Shown here piece after piece: positions 35,431 to 43,922 of a stretch of DNA of 64,000 nucleotides. Every line of letters begins with the position of its first letter. Positions within the stretch are counted from its first letter, which is position 1. The stretch covers positions 124,001 to 188,000 of the forward strand of contig JAJTXY010000008.1 in the NCBI GenBank assembly GCA_021463865.1. The letters are read 5' to 3'. Under the pieces are notes generated by a model that did not search any database, was not told the origin of the DNA, and worked only from the letters and a program-made list of their open reading frames with translations. Source of the stretch: Anaerolineae bacterium. GTDB taxonomy: Bacteria > Chloroflexota > Anaerolineae > Aggregatilineales > J027. The position numbers and the translations under genes were made by a program.

Positions 35431-37281
35431 TTACTCCATTTTGATGTTCACGGCGTTGGCGGCACACTGATTTATAGTAATCGCCGGATGAGCCGTATCC
35501 GATTCAATGACAGTACGGATGAACGTTCCGGCAGCATCGTATAAACCTGTTTGCAAAACCCACTGGTGTGATAAGTCTAGCGTATCTGGTAGGTCTAAAG
35601 AAACAGTGTCTTCAACAACATAGCCGACTTGGAAAGCGGGCAGGGGCAAATTTCCTCCCGTAGGCATCGAATCCCACTGCACCAAAATGTATCGTGTGTC
35701 CCCTGCTTGGCAAGTTTCTAGTGAGGGGTTGGTCAAGTGCAAAAATTGACTCCAATAACCACTGACTGGACACAGCGTTTCCCATGCAACGTTGAGGCGC
35801 AGAACTCTGCCTGATGGATTCCATTCCGGAGGGCTGACCCATAGGCGCAAACAAGCCTGATCTTCCCACGGTTCGCGTACCCAAAATGAGGCGGCATTGG
35901 CGGGGGGTGTCCATTCGTCAATCGGAATTTGAGGGGGCGCGGCAAAGGTAGGGGCAATTAGCAGAGCAGGGAAGCCAATGGTTGCAGCGGCCATGCCACC
36001 CAACAGCGGGGTAGCCAGCCATTTCGGACGCCATGCCTTTAACCCATAGGCCATTGCACAAGCTAGACCACCTAGTAGAGGAAACCATAAGCGTCCCTGA
36101 CCGGAAACTACACGATGTACATAGTCGTACCAACTGACTACGATAATCAGGGCTTGCAGCATTAGTAAAGCCACAATCACTGCATTATCGGGCGTGGGCA
36201 GTTTATCACGAAAGGCCCGGAAACTGCCGATCAGTAAGCCAATTCCAGCAAACCCCATCAAGATCAACGTCCAGCGATAAAAATCCATTGGAGCGATGAT
36301 ATTGAACCAACCAAATAATCCCCAAAACGAATAATAGAGGCCGCGAACATCCGACCAAATATCAATCGGGCCAGTCCGTCCCCCGACCACTGCGATCATT
36401 CGATCAATATTGGTTGCTTCTGCCCCTTCGCTCAGATTTTGGATGTACCACCAACTGGCGATACCTACCCATAACAGAAAACCGAGGGCAGCATACCCCA
36501 ACCACTGTCGCCATCGCCACTTATCGCGCCAACCTACATAGAGGAGGCCCACAATGACCACCGGATAAAGTAACATACCGCTGGCTTTGGCAAGAGCGTT
36601 CATTGCCAAAAGGAGAGAAAGCAGTCCTACCAAACGCCAAGTCGCCCTATGTCGAATAATCCAAACGAGCGTAGCCATCGCCGCAATAGTGAGGGTTGTC
36701 ACCAGATTATCGTTATTGACCATCCCGCTCATATAAATAAATTGGGGATTGAGTATCACGATCAAAACGGCTAACAAGGCCACTCCCGGTTTGGTCGGTA
36801 CAACACCCCGTGCCAAAACATAGATACTGAGTAACGTCAGCCCGCCCAAGACCATGCTAAATGCCTGCACAACTCGCACCGCCAACTCAGTTTTGTGCCA
36901 ATCCGTTGGAACATAGGCCACAAAATTGTGATTGTCGTGGGCGTGTGGTTCGCCAATTTGTCCGTGCCAATTACGCTGAAATTCCAGTGGAAAATCGCTG
37001 GTGTCTAGCGGAGCGATCAAAACCGCCGCTATAAAATAGTATAATGGGGCATGATAAGTTGCCTGCTGCCAAGCATCGCTCAAACTAGGTTTTTCACGTG
37101 GTGGACGTTCACCAGTTCGGGCAATATACTCAATCACCGCGAAATGATAATAGGCATCGGGTGCTTCAAATAAGGGGGTGTTGAGGCTGTACAAGCCAAC
37201 GAGAAGGCTATAAACAACCAACAATAACGTTAAGGCCAAACGGGACCAATGCCTGAAGTTAGGTTGCAAAGATGGTATCAA
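35431..37281 (-). CDS. Polytopic membrane glycosyltransferase-like protein (PMT/ArnT type)
   Basis: The 616-residue protein has 10-12 membrane helices and a soluble C-terminal domain (about 470-616). The first outside loop contains NTPLFEAPDAYYHFAVIEY, matching the acidic-pair region of dolichyl-phosphate-mannose-type glycosyltransferases. It probably transfers a sugar from a polyprenyl-phosphate carrier to a protein or glycan on the outer face. The C-terminal region (beta-rich, with a Cys-containing segment near 540) could bind the acceptor. The stop codon lies just upstream of the linked glycosidase gene. Family assignment is by topology and motif only. Confidence 0.7.
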   Translation of the reverse strand: MIPSLQPNFRHWSRLALTLLLVVYSLLVGLYSLNTPLFEAPDAYYHFAVIEYIARTGERPPREKPSLSDAWQQATYHAPLYYFIAAVLIAPLDTSDFPLEFQRNWHGQIGEPHAHDNHNFVAYVPTDWHKTELAVRVVQAFSMVLGGLTLLSIYVLARGVVPTKPGVALLAVLIVILNPQFIYMSGMVNNDNLVTTLTIAAMATLVWIIRHRATWRLVGLLSLLLAMNALAKASGMLLYPVVIVGLLYVGWRDKWRWRQWLGYAALGFLLWVGIASWWYIQNLSEGAEATNIDRMIAVVGGRTGPIDIWSDVRGLYYSFWGLFGWFNIIAPMDFYRWTLILMGFAGIGLLIGSFRAFRDKLPTPDNAVIVALLMLQALIIVVSWYDYVHRVVSGQGRLWFPLLGGLACAMAYGLKAWRPKWLATPLLGGMAAATIGFPALLIAPTFAAPPQIPIDEWTPPANAASFWVREPWEDQACLRLWVSPPEWNPSGRVLRLNVAWETLCPVSGYWSQFLHLTNPSLETCQAGDTRYILVQWDSMPTGGNLPLPAFQVGYVVEDTVSLDLPDTLDLSHQWVLQTGLYDAAGTFIRTVIESDTAHPAITINQCAANAVNIKME

Positions 37282-37481
37282 CGCTAGTTTAAGCCCTCAC
37301 GAAAGTTCCCCACCCGCCAATTAAGTGCAAGTTTAATGACACTTGTACTAGAAACAAGGTTCTTTGCCCTGCGTTTATTGCACCCCTACCTGACTCCAAT
37401 TGACTGCTGCCAAATCCAGACTCGCCGGGTCAAGCTGAGTGCGGTAGCATTTGCACGTTCAAAAAATAACAATTCATTGGA

Positions 37482-39446
37482 ATGAAGGTTCAGGCTGTGA
37501 CGTTGTTAAATCGGCTTTTTCAGAATCGCTGGCTCGTGGTGATTGGGGTGTTTATCGGGTTGCTGGCTATTTATATTCGTACTCTGCTGCCGGGGACGGT
37601 GGGAGGGGATGCGGGAGAAATGCAATATGCTGGCCCGATATTGGCGCTGACCCATCCTACCGGGCACCCCTTGTATGTGCTGTTGGGGTATGTGTGGTCA
37701 AAAATTATCCCAATTGGCACGGTGGCGTGGCGGATGAATCTGCTGGCAGCAGTTTCAGGGGCATTTTCTTGTGCGATTGTAACGGCTTTTGTTTATAGGC
37801 TACACGAATCGCGGCTAGTGGCGGTCATTGCGGGCCTGACGCTCGGTCTAGGGGCGACGTTCTGGCAGCAGGCTGTGATTGCAGATAAATATGCGTTTAA
37901 CACCATTTTTGTAGCCGTGGTGGTGGGATTGGTACTGTGGTGGGCGGCGGAGCGCGAAAAACCCTATGGCGATAAGATACTGTATTCCCTTGCATTGGCC
38001 TATGGCATCAGTTTTTTGCATCACCGTACCATGCTGCTGTTTGCTTTTGGCATTGCGCCGTTGGTGTTGTTTTATGAACGGCAGGCAGTTCTCAAAAATT
38101 GGCGACGTACCCTGATATGTATTGGCTTAGTGCTGCTGCCCCCACTACTTGTGTATCCGATTTTTTTACCTGTCATGCAAGCGCGTCAGCTTGCCCCCAG
38201 TGAATGGCAACCCGACACGGTGCGCGAATGGGTAGATTGGATGATGGATCGGCATACTGCCAAAAACGCCTTTGTGCTTGAAGGGTTTTTGGATGAGTTG
38301 GGCAAATATGGGCGCTTTTTGTTGGATGATTATCCGTTCCCCATTTTGATAACGGCTATATTGGGCCTGCTTGTGATGATTCGCCGAATGCCGGGTGGGG
38401 CACTCTTTTTGGGCATCAGTTTTGCACTGCAAGCCTTGCTTTCAGCTAATTATCGGGATAATGTGCGCCCGTTTACCTACTATCCCCCGTCATTCATCAT
38501 TATGATTTACGCCTATGCCTATGGTTTAGGTTGGGTGGAGCAAAAAATTGGAAAAGTCAACTCCCCAGCACACTTAGATTTCCGTCGGCTTGTGCCACAA
38601 TTTATCATGGCGGGGATAGCCCTCATCTTACTCCCCGTCTGGCAATTATGGGATGCCTATCCTGAACGGCGTGAAGAAGCAATCTATGGCAAGCCACTGG
38701 ATTTATGGCGAGATACACTCAAGGTTGGGGATATGGGGGATCGGTTGGCAAGCGAGATGAAAAATCTGCCCCCCAATGCTGTCGTCTTAAGTGATTGGGA
38801 GCAAGTCACGATTTTGTGGTATTACCAGAAAGTTGAGGATGTACGGCCCGATTTGGAGTTGGTTTATCCCGTGCAAAAACTCAGCCTATACGCTGATACT
38901 GACCGCAATATCTGTGTGGCGCGGCATATCCCAGTAGATGAAACATGGCATCCAACCAATGTGGGGGCGCTGGTCTGCTTGGGACGTGAACCCAGTTTTG
39001 CTGTACCGACAGACATCACTCCATTGGGGACACAATTCTTTACCCCAGATGGGCAACTGCAACTGGCATTGGTGGGATATAAGGTAAAGGATACCGTGTA
39101 TGAGGCAGGCCAGTTCGCGCCGATTACCTTGACATGGCAGGCGCTGGCGGATTTGGATACGGACTATTCAATCTCGCTGCATATTTTGACGCAGGATTGG
39201 CAAACGATCTGGTCACAGGATATTCAATCTCCAGTTATTGGCATGTATGCTACATCACGCTGGGTCAAAGATGAGGTCGTGCAGGATTATCACGAATTTG
39301 ATATTCCGCGTGACATGCCGCCAACCCGTTATATTTGGGCAGTGACCGTGTATCGAAAGCTACCGGATGGGCGCTTTGAACAACTGCGCGATGCACAGGG
39401 CGGAACGGTGATTTTTGGCGGGACTTTTGAGGTCAGACCCCAATAG
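37482..39446 (+). CDS. DUF2723 membrane protein (putative O-glycosyltransferase)
   Basis: The 654-residue protein has about 11 membrane helices and the DUF2723 hallmark near residues 38-60: GGDAGEMQYAGPILALTHPT followed by GHPLYVLLGYVW. The Asp/Glu pair and the HPTGHPLY motif resemble the active region of protein O-mannosyltransferases. The C-terminal 220 residues are outside the membrane and beta-rich. It is likely to glycosylate surface proteins or lipids using a lipid-linked sugar (inference). It is divergent from the membrane glycosyltransferase gene 200 bases away, suggesting a shared surface-glycan locus. Confidence 0.8.
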   Translation: MKVQAVTLLNRLFQNRWLVVIGVFIGLLAIYIRTLLPGTVGGDAGEMQYAGPILALTHPTGHPLYVLLGYVWSKIIPIGTVAWRMNLLAAVSGAFSCAIVTAFVYRLHESRLVAVIAGLTLGLGATFWQQAVIADKYAFNTIFVAVVVGLVLWWAAEREKPYGDKILYSLALAYGISFLHHRTMLLFAFGIAPLVLFYERQAVLKNWRRTLICIGLVLLPPLLVYPIFLPVMQARQLAPSEWQPDTVREWVDWMMDRHTAKNAFVLEGFLDELGKYGRFLLDDYPFPILITAILGLLVMIRRMPGGALFLGISFALQALLSANYRDNVRPFTYYPPSFIIMIYAYAYGLGWVEQKIGKVNSPAHLDFRRLVPQFIMAGIALILLPVWQLWDAYPERREEAIYGKPLDLWRDTLKVGDMGDRLASEMKNLPPNAVVLSDWEQVTILWYYQKVEDVRPDLELVYPVQKLSLYADTDRNICVARHIPVDETWHPTNVGALVCLGREPSFAVPTDITPLGTQFFTPDGQLQLALVGYKVKDTVYEAGQFAPITLTWQALADLDTDYSISLHILTQDWQTIWSQDIQSPVIGMYATSRWVKDEVVQDYHEFDIPRDMPPTRYIWAVTVYRKLPDGRFEQLRDAQGGTVIFGGTFEVRPQ

Positions 39447-39491
39447 GCAAAACACCTAAAAATTGGTAGTTCCACTCGTGAAAAAACGTAC

Positions 39492-39497
39492 TATAAT
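39492..39497 (+). promoter_or_regulatory. Possible -10 box upstream of kamA
   Basis: A perfect TATAAT lies 84 bases before the kamA start. The best -35 candidate is poor (TTCCAC at 39470-39475, spacer 16), so the promoter call is tentative. Confidence 0.35.
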
Positions 39498-39535
39498 TTT
39501 ATATGGTTAATTGTGCTTTACCCTTGTACACCCTT

Positions 39536-39557
39536 AGCCGACATTGTTCGGCTTTTT
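39536..39557 (+). terminator. Rho-independent terminator between DUF2723 gene and kamA
   Basis: AGCCGA and TCGGCT pair around a 6-base loop and run into five T. It may simply end the DUF2723 transcript, but a possible promoter lies upstream of it and kamA starts 18 bases after it, so it could also reduce kamA transcription. Confidence 0.75.
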
Positions 39558-39575
39558 AATTGGAGTAATAACGCA

Positions 39576-41240
39576 ATGCTGCAAGTCACAGAAACTGAAG
39601 AGCTTTCAGAGCCACCCGAACCTCCCGGACAACGTGTCCGCGAGAACCATCCCCTCCTGCTTCCATTTCCTGCTGAACTACAGGTTTACCCGACCTCACA
39701 ATCAAAATTACAGACGACACTACGCCCTGCTTTGTGGGCGGACATCCCAGACGAAAAATGGTTTGACTGGCGCTGGCAACTGGCCCATCGGCTCAACACG
39801 CTAGAAGAACTTGCCCAAATTATCCACCTGACGTCTGAAGAAATTGAGGGGCTGTCGGCGGAAGATAAATTTCGGGTAGATGTCACCCCCTATTTTGCCA
39901 GTTTGATTGACCCCGATGACCCCTTCTGCCCGATTCGGCGTCAGGTCATCCCATTGGGGCGTGAACTGCAAGCCTTTGAGGGTATGATGGAAGACAGCTT
40001 GGCAGAGGATAAACATAGCCCTGTGCCGGGGTTGGTGCATCGCTATCCTGACCGTGTGTTGATGCTGCTGACCACTCAATGTGCCAGCTACTGCCGCTAT
40101 TGCACACGCAGCCGCATCGTAGGTGATTCACACGCCACGTTCAGCAAAACTGAATTTGAGATGCAGTTGGAATATCTGCGCAATACGCCACAGGTACGCG
40201 ACGTGCTGCTCAGTGGGGGTGACCCGCTGACCCTTGCGCCCAAAACGCTGGAACATATCTTGGCAAGTCTGCGTGAAATTGAACATATTGAGATCATTCG
40301 CATTGGTACGCGCGTGCCGATCTTCCTACCAATGCGTGTCACCGAAGAATTTACGACGATGCTGCGCCAATTCCATCCTTTGTGGATGAATGTGCATATC
40401 AATCATCCCAAAGAAATTACGCCGGAACTCAGTCAAGCGCTGGCAAAATTGGCGGATGCCGGTATCCCGTTGGGCAATCAAAGTGTGCTGCTGGCAGGTA
40501 TCAATGACAGCGTGAATATTCAGCGCGAACTAGTACATAAGCTGGTACGCAATCGTGTCCGACCCTACTACCTCTATCAATGCGATTTGGTCAAAGGCGC
40601 GGGGCACTTCCGCACCACTGTCGCTAAGGGGGTCGAGGTTATTGAAGGGCTACGTGGGCACACCAGCGGTTATGCCATCCCGACCTATGTGGTAGATGCT
40701 CCCGGCGGTGGTGGTAAGATTCCGGTGATGCCTCAGTATATGATTAGCCAATCTCCCGGCAAGGTGGTGCTGCGCAATTATGAGGGCTACATCACGACCT
40801 ATGTGGAGCCGGAAGATTACGACCCGCATATGATTGACCATCTGGATCGCTTTGCCCCTGAACGACCCGAACCGGGTCAGGGTGGAGTGATTGATCTGTT
40901 GGAAGGGCGTTCCCTCGCCATCAAGCCAGAAGGGTTTGATGAACTGCATAGTCGCGGCGGGGCACAACATCGTCTAAACGGTAACGAGGCCAAGTGGAAA
41001 CCCTATGGTGTTGGTGAAGAATCACCGTTGATGCACCTGCCAATTCCCATTCAGCGTGATACCCAGACTTCTGGTAACGGAAATGGAAATGGGCATAACC
41101 GAAACGGACATCATAGCGGCAATGGTCACACCGATATCATGCTCCGTAAACCGGAAAGTCCATCCAATGGGCATAATGGGAACGGTCACAACGGTAACGG
41201 GCATAATGGCAATGGTTCCAGCAACGGACACCACGAATAA
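39576..41240 (+). CDS. kamA: Lysine 2,3-aminomutase (KamA family)
   Basis: The 554-residue radical-SAM enzyme has CASYCRYC (Cys169, Cys173, Cys176) for the 4Fe-4S cluster, LLSGGDPLTL near residues 211-220 and the PLP-binding region around GGGKIPVMPQY near 385. It interconverts L-lysine and L-beta-lysine, either for lysine fermentation or to make N-acetyl-beta-lysine as an osmolyte. The start at 39576 follows GGAG by 10 bases; the frame open from 39513 crosses a terminator hairpin. After the core the protein carries an unusual tail of about 60 residues made of repeated Asn-Gly-His units (NGHNGNGH), with obviously repetitive DNA. Confidence 0.9.
   Translation: MLQVTETEELSEPPEPPGQRVRENHPLLLPFPAELQVYPTSQSKLQTTLRPALWADIPDEKWFDWRWQLAHRLNTLEELAQIIHLTSEEIEGLSAEDKFRVDVTPYFASLIDPDDPFCPIRRQVIPLGRELQAFEGMMEDSLAEDKHSPVPGLVHRYPDRVLMLLTTQCASYCRYCTRSRIVGDSHATFSKTEFEMQLEYLRNTPQVRDVLLSGGDPLTLAPKTLEHILASLREIEHIEIIRIGTRVPIFLPMRVTEEFTTMLRQFHPLWMNVHINHPKEITPELSQALAKLADAGIPLGNQSVLLAGINDSVNIQRELVHKLVRNRVRPYYLYQCDLVKGAGHFRTTVAKGVEVIEGLRGHTSGYAIPTYVVDAPGGGGKIPVMPQYMISQSPGKVVLRNYEGYITTYVEPEDYDPHMIDHLDRFAPERPEPGQGGVIDLLEGRSLAIKPEGFDELHSRGGAQHRLNGNEAKWKPYGVGEESPLMHLPIPIQRDTQTSGNGNGNGHNRNGHHSGNGHTDIMLRKPESPSNGHNGNGHNGNGHNGNGSSNGHHE
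41070..41234 (+). repeat. Short tandem repeats encoding Asn-Gly-His tail of KamA
   Basis: Degenerate 6- and 12-base units related to AACGGTCACAAC and GGGCATAATGGC recur, encoding alternating Gly, Asn and His. The tail is probably disordered and might bind metal ions through His; this is inference from composition. Confidence 0.7.
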
Positions 41241-41314
41241 GACTTACTAGGGGGTGGACACCCGCCCCTCTCAAATCCTATTTCATGACATATCTGAGGA
41301 ACAAATAACAGACC

Positions 41315-42415
41315 ATGCGTATTGCGGTGCTTGCCAATCTCAAGAAAAATGCGCCTACGTGGGAAGGTATGACGCCTGACCAATGGGACGATCTCGACAG
41401 CCCTAAAACCATTAACGCGATCATTACAGCCCTCGAATCTGGCGGACACCATGCCGAATTCTTTGAGGCCAATATCCTGCCGCCCTATAGTCTTGTGGAG
41501 AAATTGCAGGCCTATCAGCCCGATTTGTGTTTTAACATTGCTGAAAGCCACTTCGGGGATGGGCGTGAGGCCCAAATCCCAGCGGTGTTGGAAATGCTGC
41601 GTCTCCCGTATACCGGGAGTAAAGTGCTGACATTGGCGCTGGCTCTCGATAAACCCATGACCAAGCGTGTACTGCACTATCATGGTCTGCCCACACCAGA
41701 ATTTCAGGTATTTGAAAGCGCCGATGAACCGATTGATACCGATCTGCTGAACGGCGACGAACTGGCGTTTCCGCTGTTTGTTAAACCAAGCCGTGAAGGG
41801 ACAAGTATGGGGGTTAGCCCGGAAAGTATTGTGCGGACAGTCGCCGAACTGCGTCCACAGGTTGCCAAGCAACTCTCCCGCTATAACCAGCCCATCTTGG
41901 TGGAACATTATGTGCAGGGGCGCGAGGTCATGGTTGGCATGGTTGGCAATGTGAAGCCGACGGTGGCGCGAAAGATCAGCGGGCGAGAACTACCGGATGA
42001 ATTATTGGAAGGTCTCGAATTTTTGCCCAGCTTGGAGGTCGAATTTTCGGCTTATGCGGACGAAGGTGGCGACATCTACACCAACCGTATGAAGGTCGAA
42101 TTGGCGGATGATTACCACTATTTCTGTCCCGCACCGCTTGAACCTGCCCAAGAGGAACACTTGAAAAAACTGGCGGCGGCGGTGTTCCGTGTGACAGGCT
42201 GTCGGGATGTGGCACGGGTGGATTTCAGATTGGACGCCACCCGCGACCACCAGCCCTATATTTTGGAGGTCAACCCACTGCCGGGGTTAAATCCGGGGTA
42301 CAGTGATTTATGTTTGCAGGCTCAAGCGGGTGGCTGGCCCTATGAACGGCTGATTAACACCATTGCCGAACTTGCCGCCATTCGTCAAAACGTCAAAGTG
42401 ACAGCATCCCATTAA
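41315..42415 (+). CDS. ATP-grasp ligase, D-Ala-D-Ala ligase-like
   Basis: The 366-residue protein has the Ddl-type layout: an N-terminal domain with LCFNIAESHFGDGREAQIPA near residues 70-89 and GSKVLTLALALDKPMTKRVL near 98-117, a central ATP-grasp with PLFVKPSREGTSMGVS near 148-163, and the metal-binding ILEVNPLPGLNPGYSDL near 309-325. True Ddl normally has EVNTLPGMT; the differences suggest another amino-acid-type acceptor. It lies 74 bases after kamA on the same strand, so beta-lysine or lysine is a candidate substrate (inference). The end overlaps the convergent deacetylase gene by 23 bases. Confidence 0.82.
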   Translation: MRIAVLANLKKNAPTWEGMTPDQWDDLDSPKTINAIITALESGGHHAEFFEANILPPYSLVEKLQAYQPDLCFNIAESHFGDGREAQIPAVLEMLRLPYTGSKVLTLALALDKPMTKRVLHYHGLPTPEFQVFESADEPIDTDLLNGDELAFPLFVKPSREGTSMGVSPESIVRTVAELRPQVAKQLSRYNQPILVEHYVQGREVMVGMVGNVKPTVARKISGRELPDELLEGLEFLPSLEVEFSAYADEGGDIYTNRMKVELADDYHYFCPAPLEPAQEEHLKKLAAAVFRVTGCRDVARVDFRLDATRDHQPYILEVNPLPGLNPGYSDLCLQAQAGGWPYERLINTIAELAAIRQNVKVTASH

Positions 42416-43484
42416 CAAACTGCTCGGCCAGTATACCTAACATATCCACAGCATAGCCGCCCTCTTGTACCAGCAATGTTGGTAAATGCAGGGCGGCAAT
42501 TTTTTGGGCAATCTTGAAATAACTCTCCACTTTTAACTTGAATGTGCCAAGTGGGTCTTGCTCAAAGGCATCAAAGCCAAGTGATACCACAATCGAAGCC
42601 GGATTGAAGGCCCGCACTCCTGCCAATAACTCATCCAGCGCGGCTAAAAATGTGGCCTCAGTAGCTCCGGCGTGCAGCGGAAAATTGAGATTCGTGTTGG
42701 GTGCAGCCGGCCCACCTGTTTCTTCGGCATAACCCGTGAAATAGGGGTATTCGCCATCGGGGTGGGCATGGATGGACGTAAACAAGACATGCGGCTCGTT
42801 CCAGAAAATTTCCTGTGTGCCATTGCCATGATGGTAGTCAATATCAATGATGGCGACTGTCCCTTTTTCGAGCAGGCGGGTAGTGGCAATGGCGGCATTG
42901 TTGAAATAACAATAGCCTCCCATTAAATCGCGGCTGGCATGGTGACCGGGAGGACGGCATAGGGAATAGATCAGTGGATGTCCTTCCAAAATCATCCCCG
43001 CGCCTTGATGGGCAATCGTGGCAGAATAAAGAGCGGCCTCCCATGTACCTTTACCAACAGGGGCATCTTTATCAAAACAATAATAGCCGTGCAGTCCCAT
43101 CAGGCTTTGATGGGAGTGGTAAATCCGGTCACGCTGTGGGAAAACCGACGGATAGCGGTAAAAATGGGCGGGGTCAGTATCTTGCAGCGAATAGAATGAG
43201 GATAGGCTTTCCGTTGTCAGAGTTGCCATGTCGCGGGAGATCGCTTCAAGATAATCCACCATGCCCGCATCAAGGGTTTGGCAGATGTCAGACTTTGACA
43301 TAGAGGTTTCTACTATGATTGGCTGCATCAAACCTGTTGCCAACAAATGTCCCCGAATAATCTCGGCGCGACGTGGCACTTCTGGATAATTTAGGATTTT
43401 GGCATGATGTGTTTCGAGTATTGGGGCGTGTTCTTGATGGTGGTGCGAATAGAGGAGGGGAATACGGCTTGTTTGGGTGGTCAA
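42393..43484 (-). CDS. Histone deacetylase-like amidohydrolase (acetylpolyamine type)
   Basis: The 363-residue protein has the class II HDAC/acetylpolyamine amidohydrolase motifs: YSLCRPPGHHASRD near residues 171-184, GGYCYFNNAAIATTRLL near 187-203, and the zinc site in VAIIDIDYHHGNGTQEIFW near 207-225 with the third ligand in LGFDAFEQDP near 312-321. Zn-dependent removal of acyl groups from polyamines or acetyl-lysine-like amines is expected. It faces kamA and the ATP-grasp gene tail to tail, with a 23-base overlap, which hints at a link with an acetylated amine such as acetyl-beta-lysine (inference). Confidence 0.88.
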   Translation of the reverse strand: MTTQTSRIPLLYSHHHQEHAPILETHHAKILNYPEVPRRAEIIRGHLLATGLMQPIIVETSMSKSDICQTLDAGMVDYLEAISRDMATLTTESLSSFYSLQDTDPAHFYRYPSVFPQRDRIYHSHQSLMGLHGYYCFDKDAPVGKGTWEAALYSATIAHQGAGMILEGHPLIYSLCRPPGHHASRDLMGGYCYFNNAAIATTRLLEKGTVAIIDIDYHHGNGTQEIFWNEPHVLFTSIHAHPDGEYPYFTGYAEETGGPAAPNTNLNFPLHAGATEATFLAALDELLAGVRAFNPASIVVSLGFDAFEQDPLGTFKLKVESYFKIAQKIAALHLPTLLVQEGGYAVDMLGILAEQFVNGMLSL

Positions 43485-43602
43485 GGCAATTTTAATCCAA
43501 CATAATGAACAGGATACGTAACCGAAAAGCCCTGAACAACGGGATTATAAGTTAGTCGTTCAGAGCTTTTGATTCAACCAACATCAGCTATATCAAGCGG
43601 TA

Positions 43603-43785
43603 CTATTGGTGAGGAGTTTGCGTATTTTTAGAGTCTTTGTCTTCTTCGTTTCCTTGCAGGCCCTTACGGAATTCACGAATGGCTGAACCGAGTTCGCCGC
43701 CAACCCGTGACACCCGCCCGACGCCAAACAGAAGCAGCACCACGATTAGAATCAAAAACAATTCCGGTGCACCAAGACCAGCCAT
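43603..43785 (-). CDS. tatA: Sec-independent translocase subunit TatA/TatE
   Basis: The 60-residue protein has the TatA layout: one N-terminal membrane helix (APELFLILIVVLLLFGVGR, about 6-24), the FG hinge, an amphipathic helix (VGGELGSAIREFRKGLQG) and a charged tail. It multimerises to form the twin-arginine export pore. The usual FGPGKLPE hinge is altered to FGVGRVSR. I chose ATG 43785 because AGAAGGA lies 7 bases upstream; a frame start at 43806 would place seven non-family residues in front. No tatC is visible nearby. Confidence 0.9.
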   Translation of the reverse strand: MAGLGAPELFLILIVVLLLFGVGRVSRVGGELGSAIREFRKGLQGNEEDKDSKNTQTPHQ

Positions 43786-43922
43786 TGAACAATCCTTCTC
43801 TACCATGTGTTTGAAACATCTATCCCAAAGTATACCACATTAGACCACAGGTGGCATTGAGAAAATATGCTATAATCCCCTATATCAACACTGTCTTTAT
43901 TTATTTTTTAGGGAGTGATATT

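Noticed and set aside
39503..39559. Leader peptide sensing lysine before kamA
   Set aside because: The short frame has no lysine codons and no ribosome site.
41186..41908. 240-codon frame opposite kamA tail and ATP-grasp gene
   Set aside because: Crosses two well-supported genes and shows no family motif.
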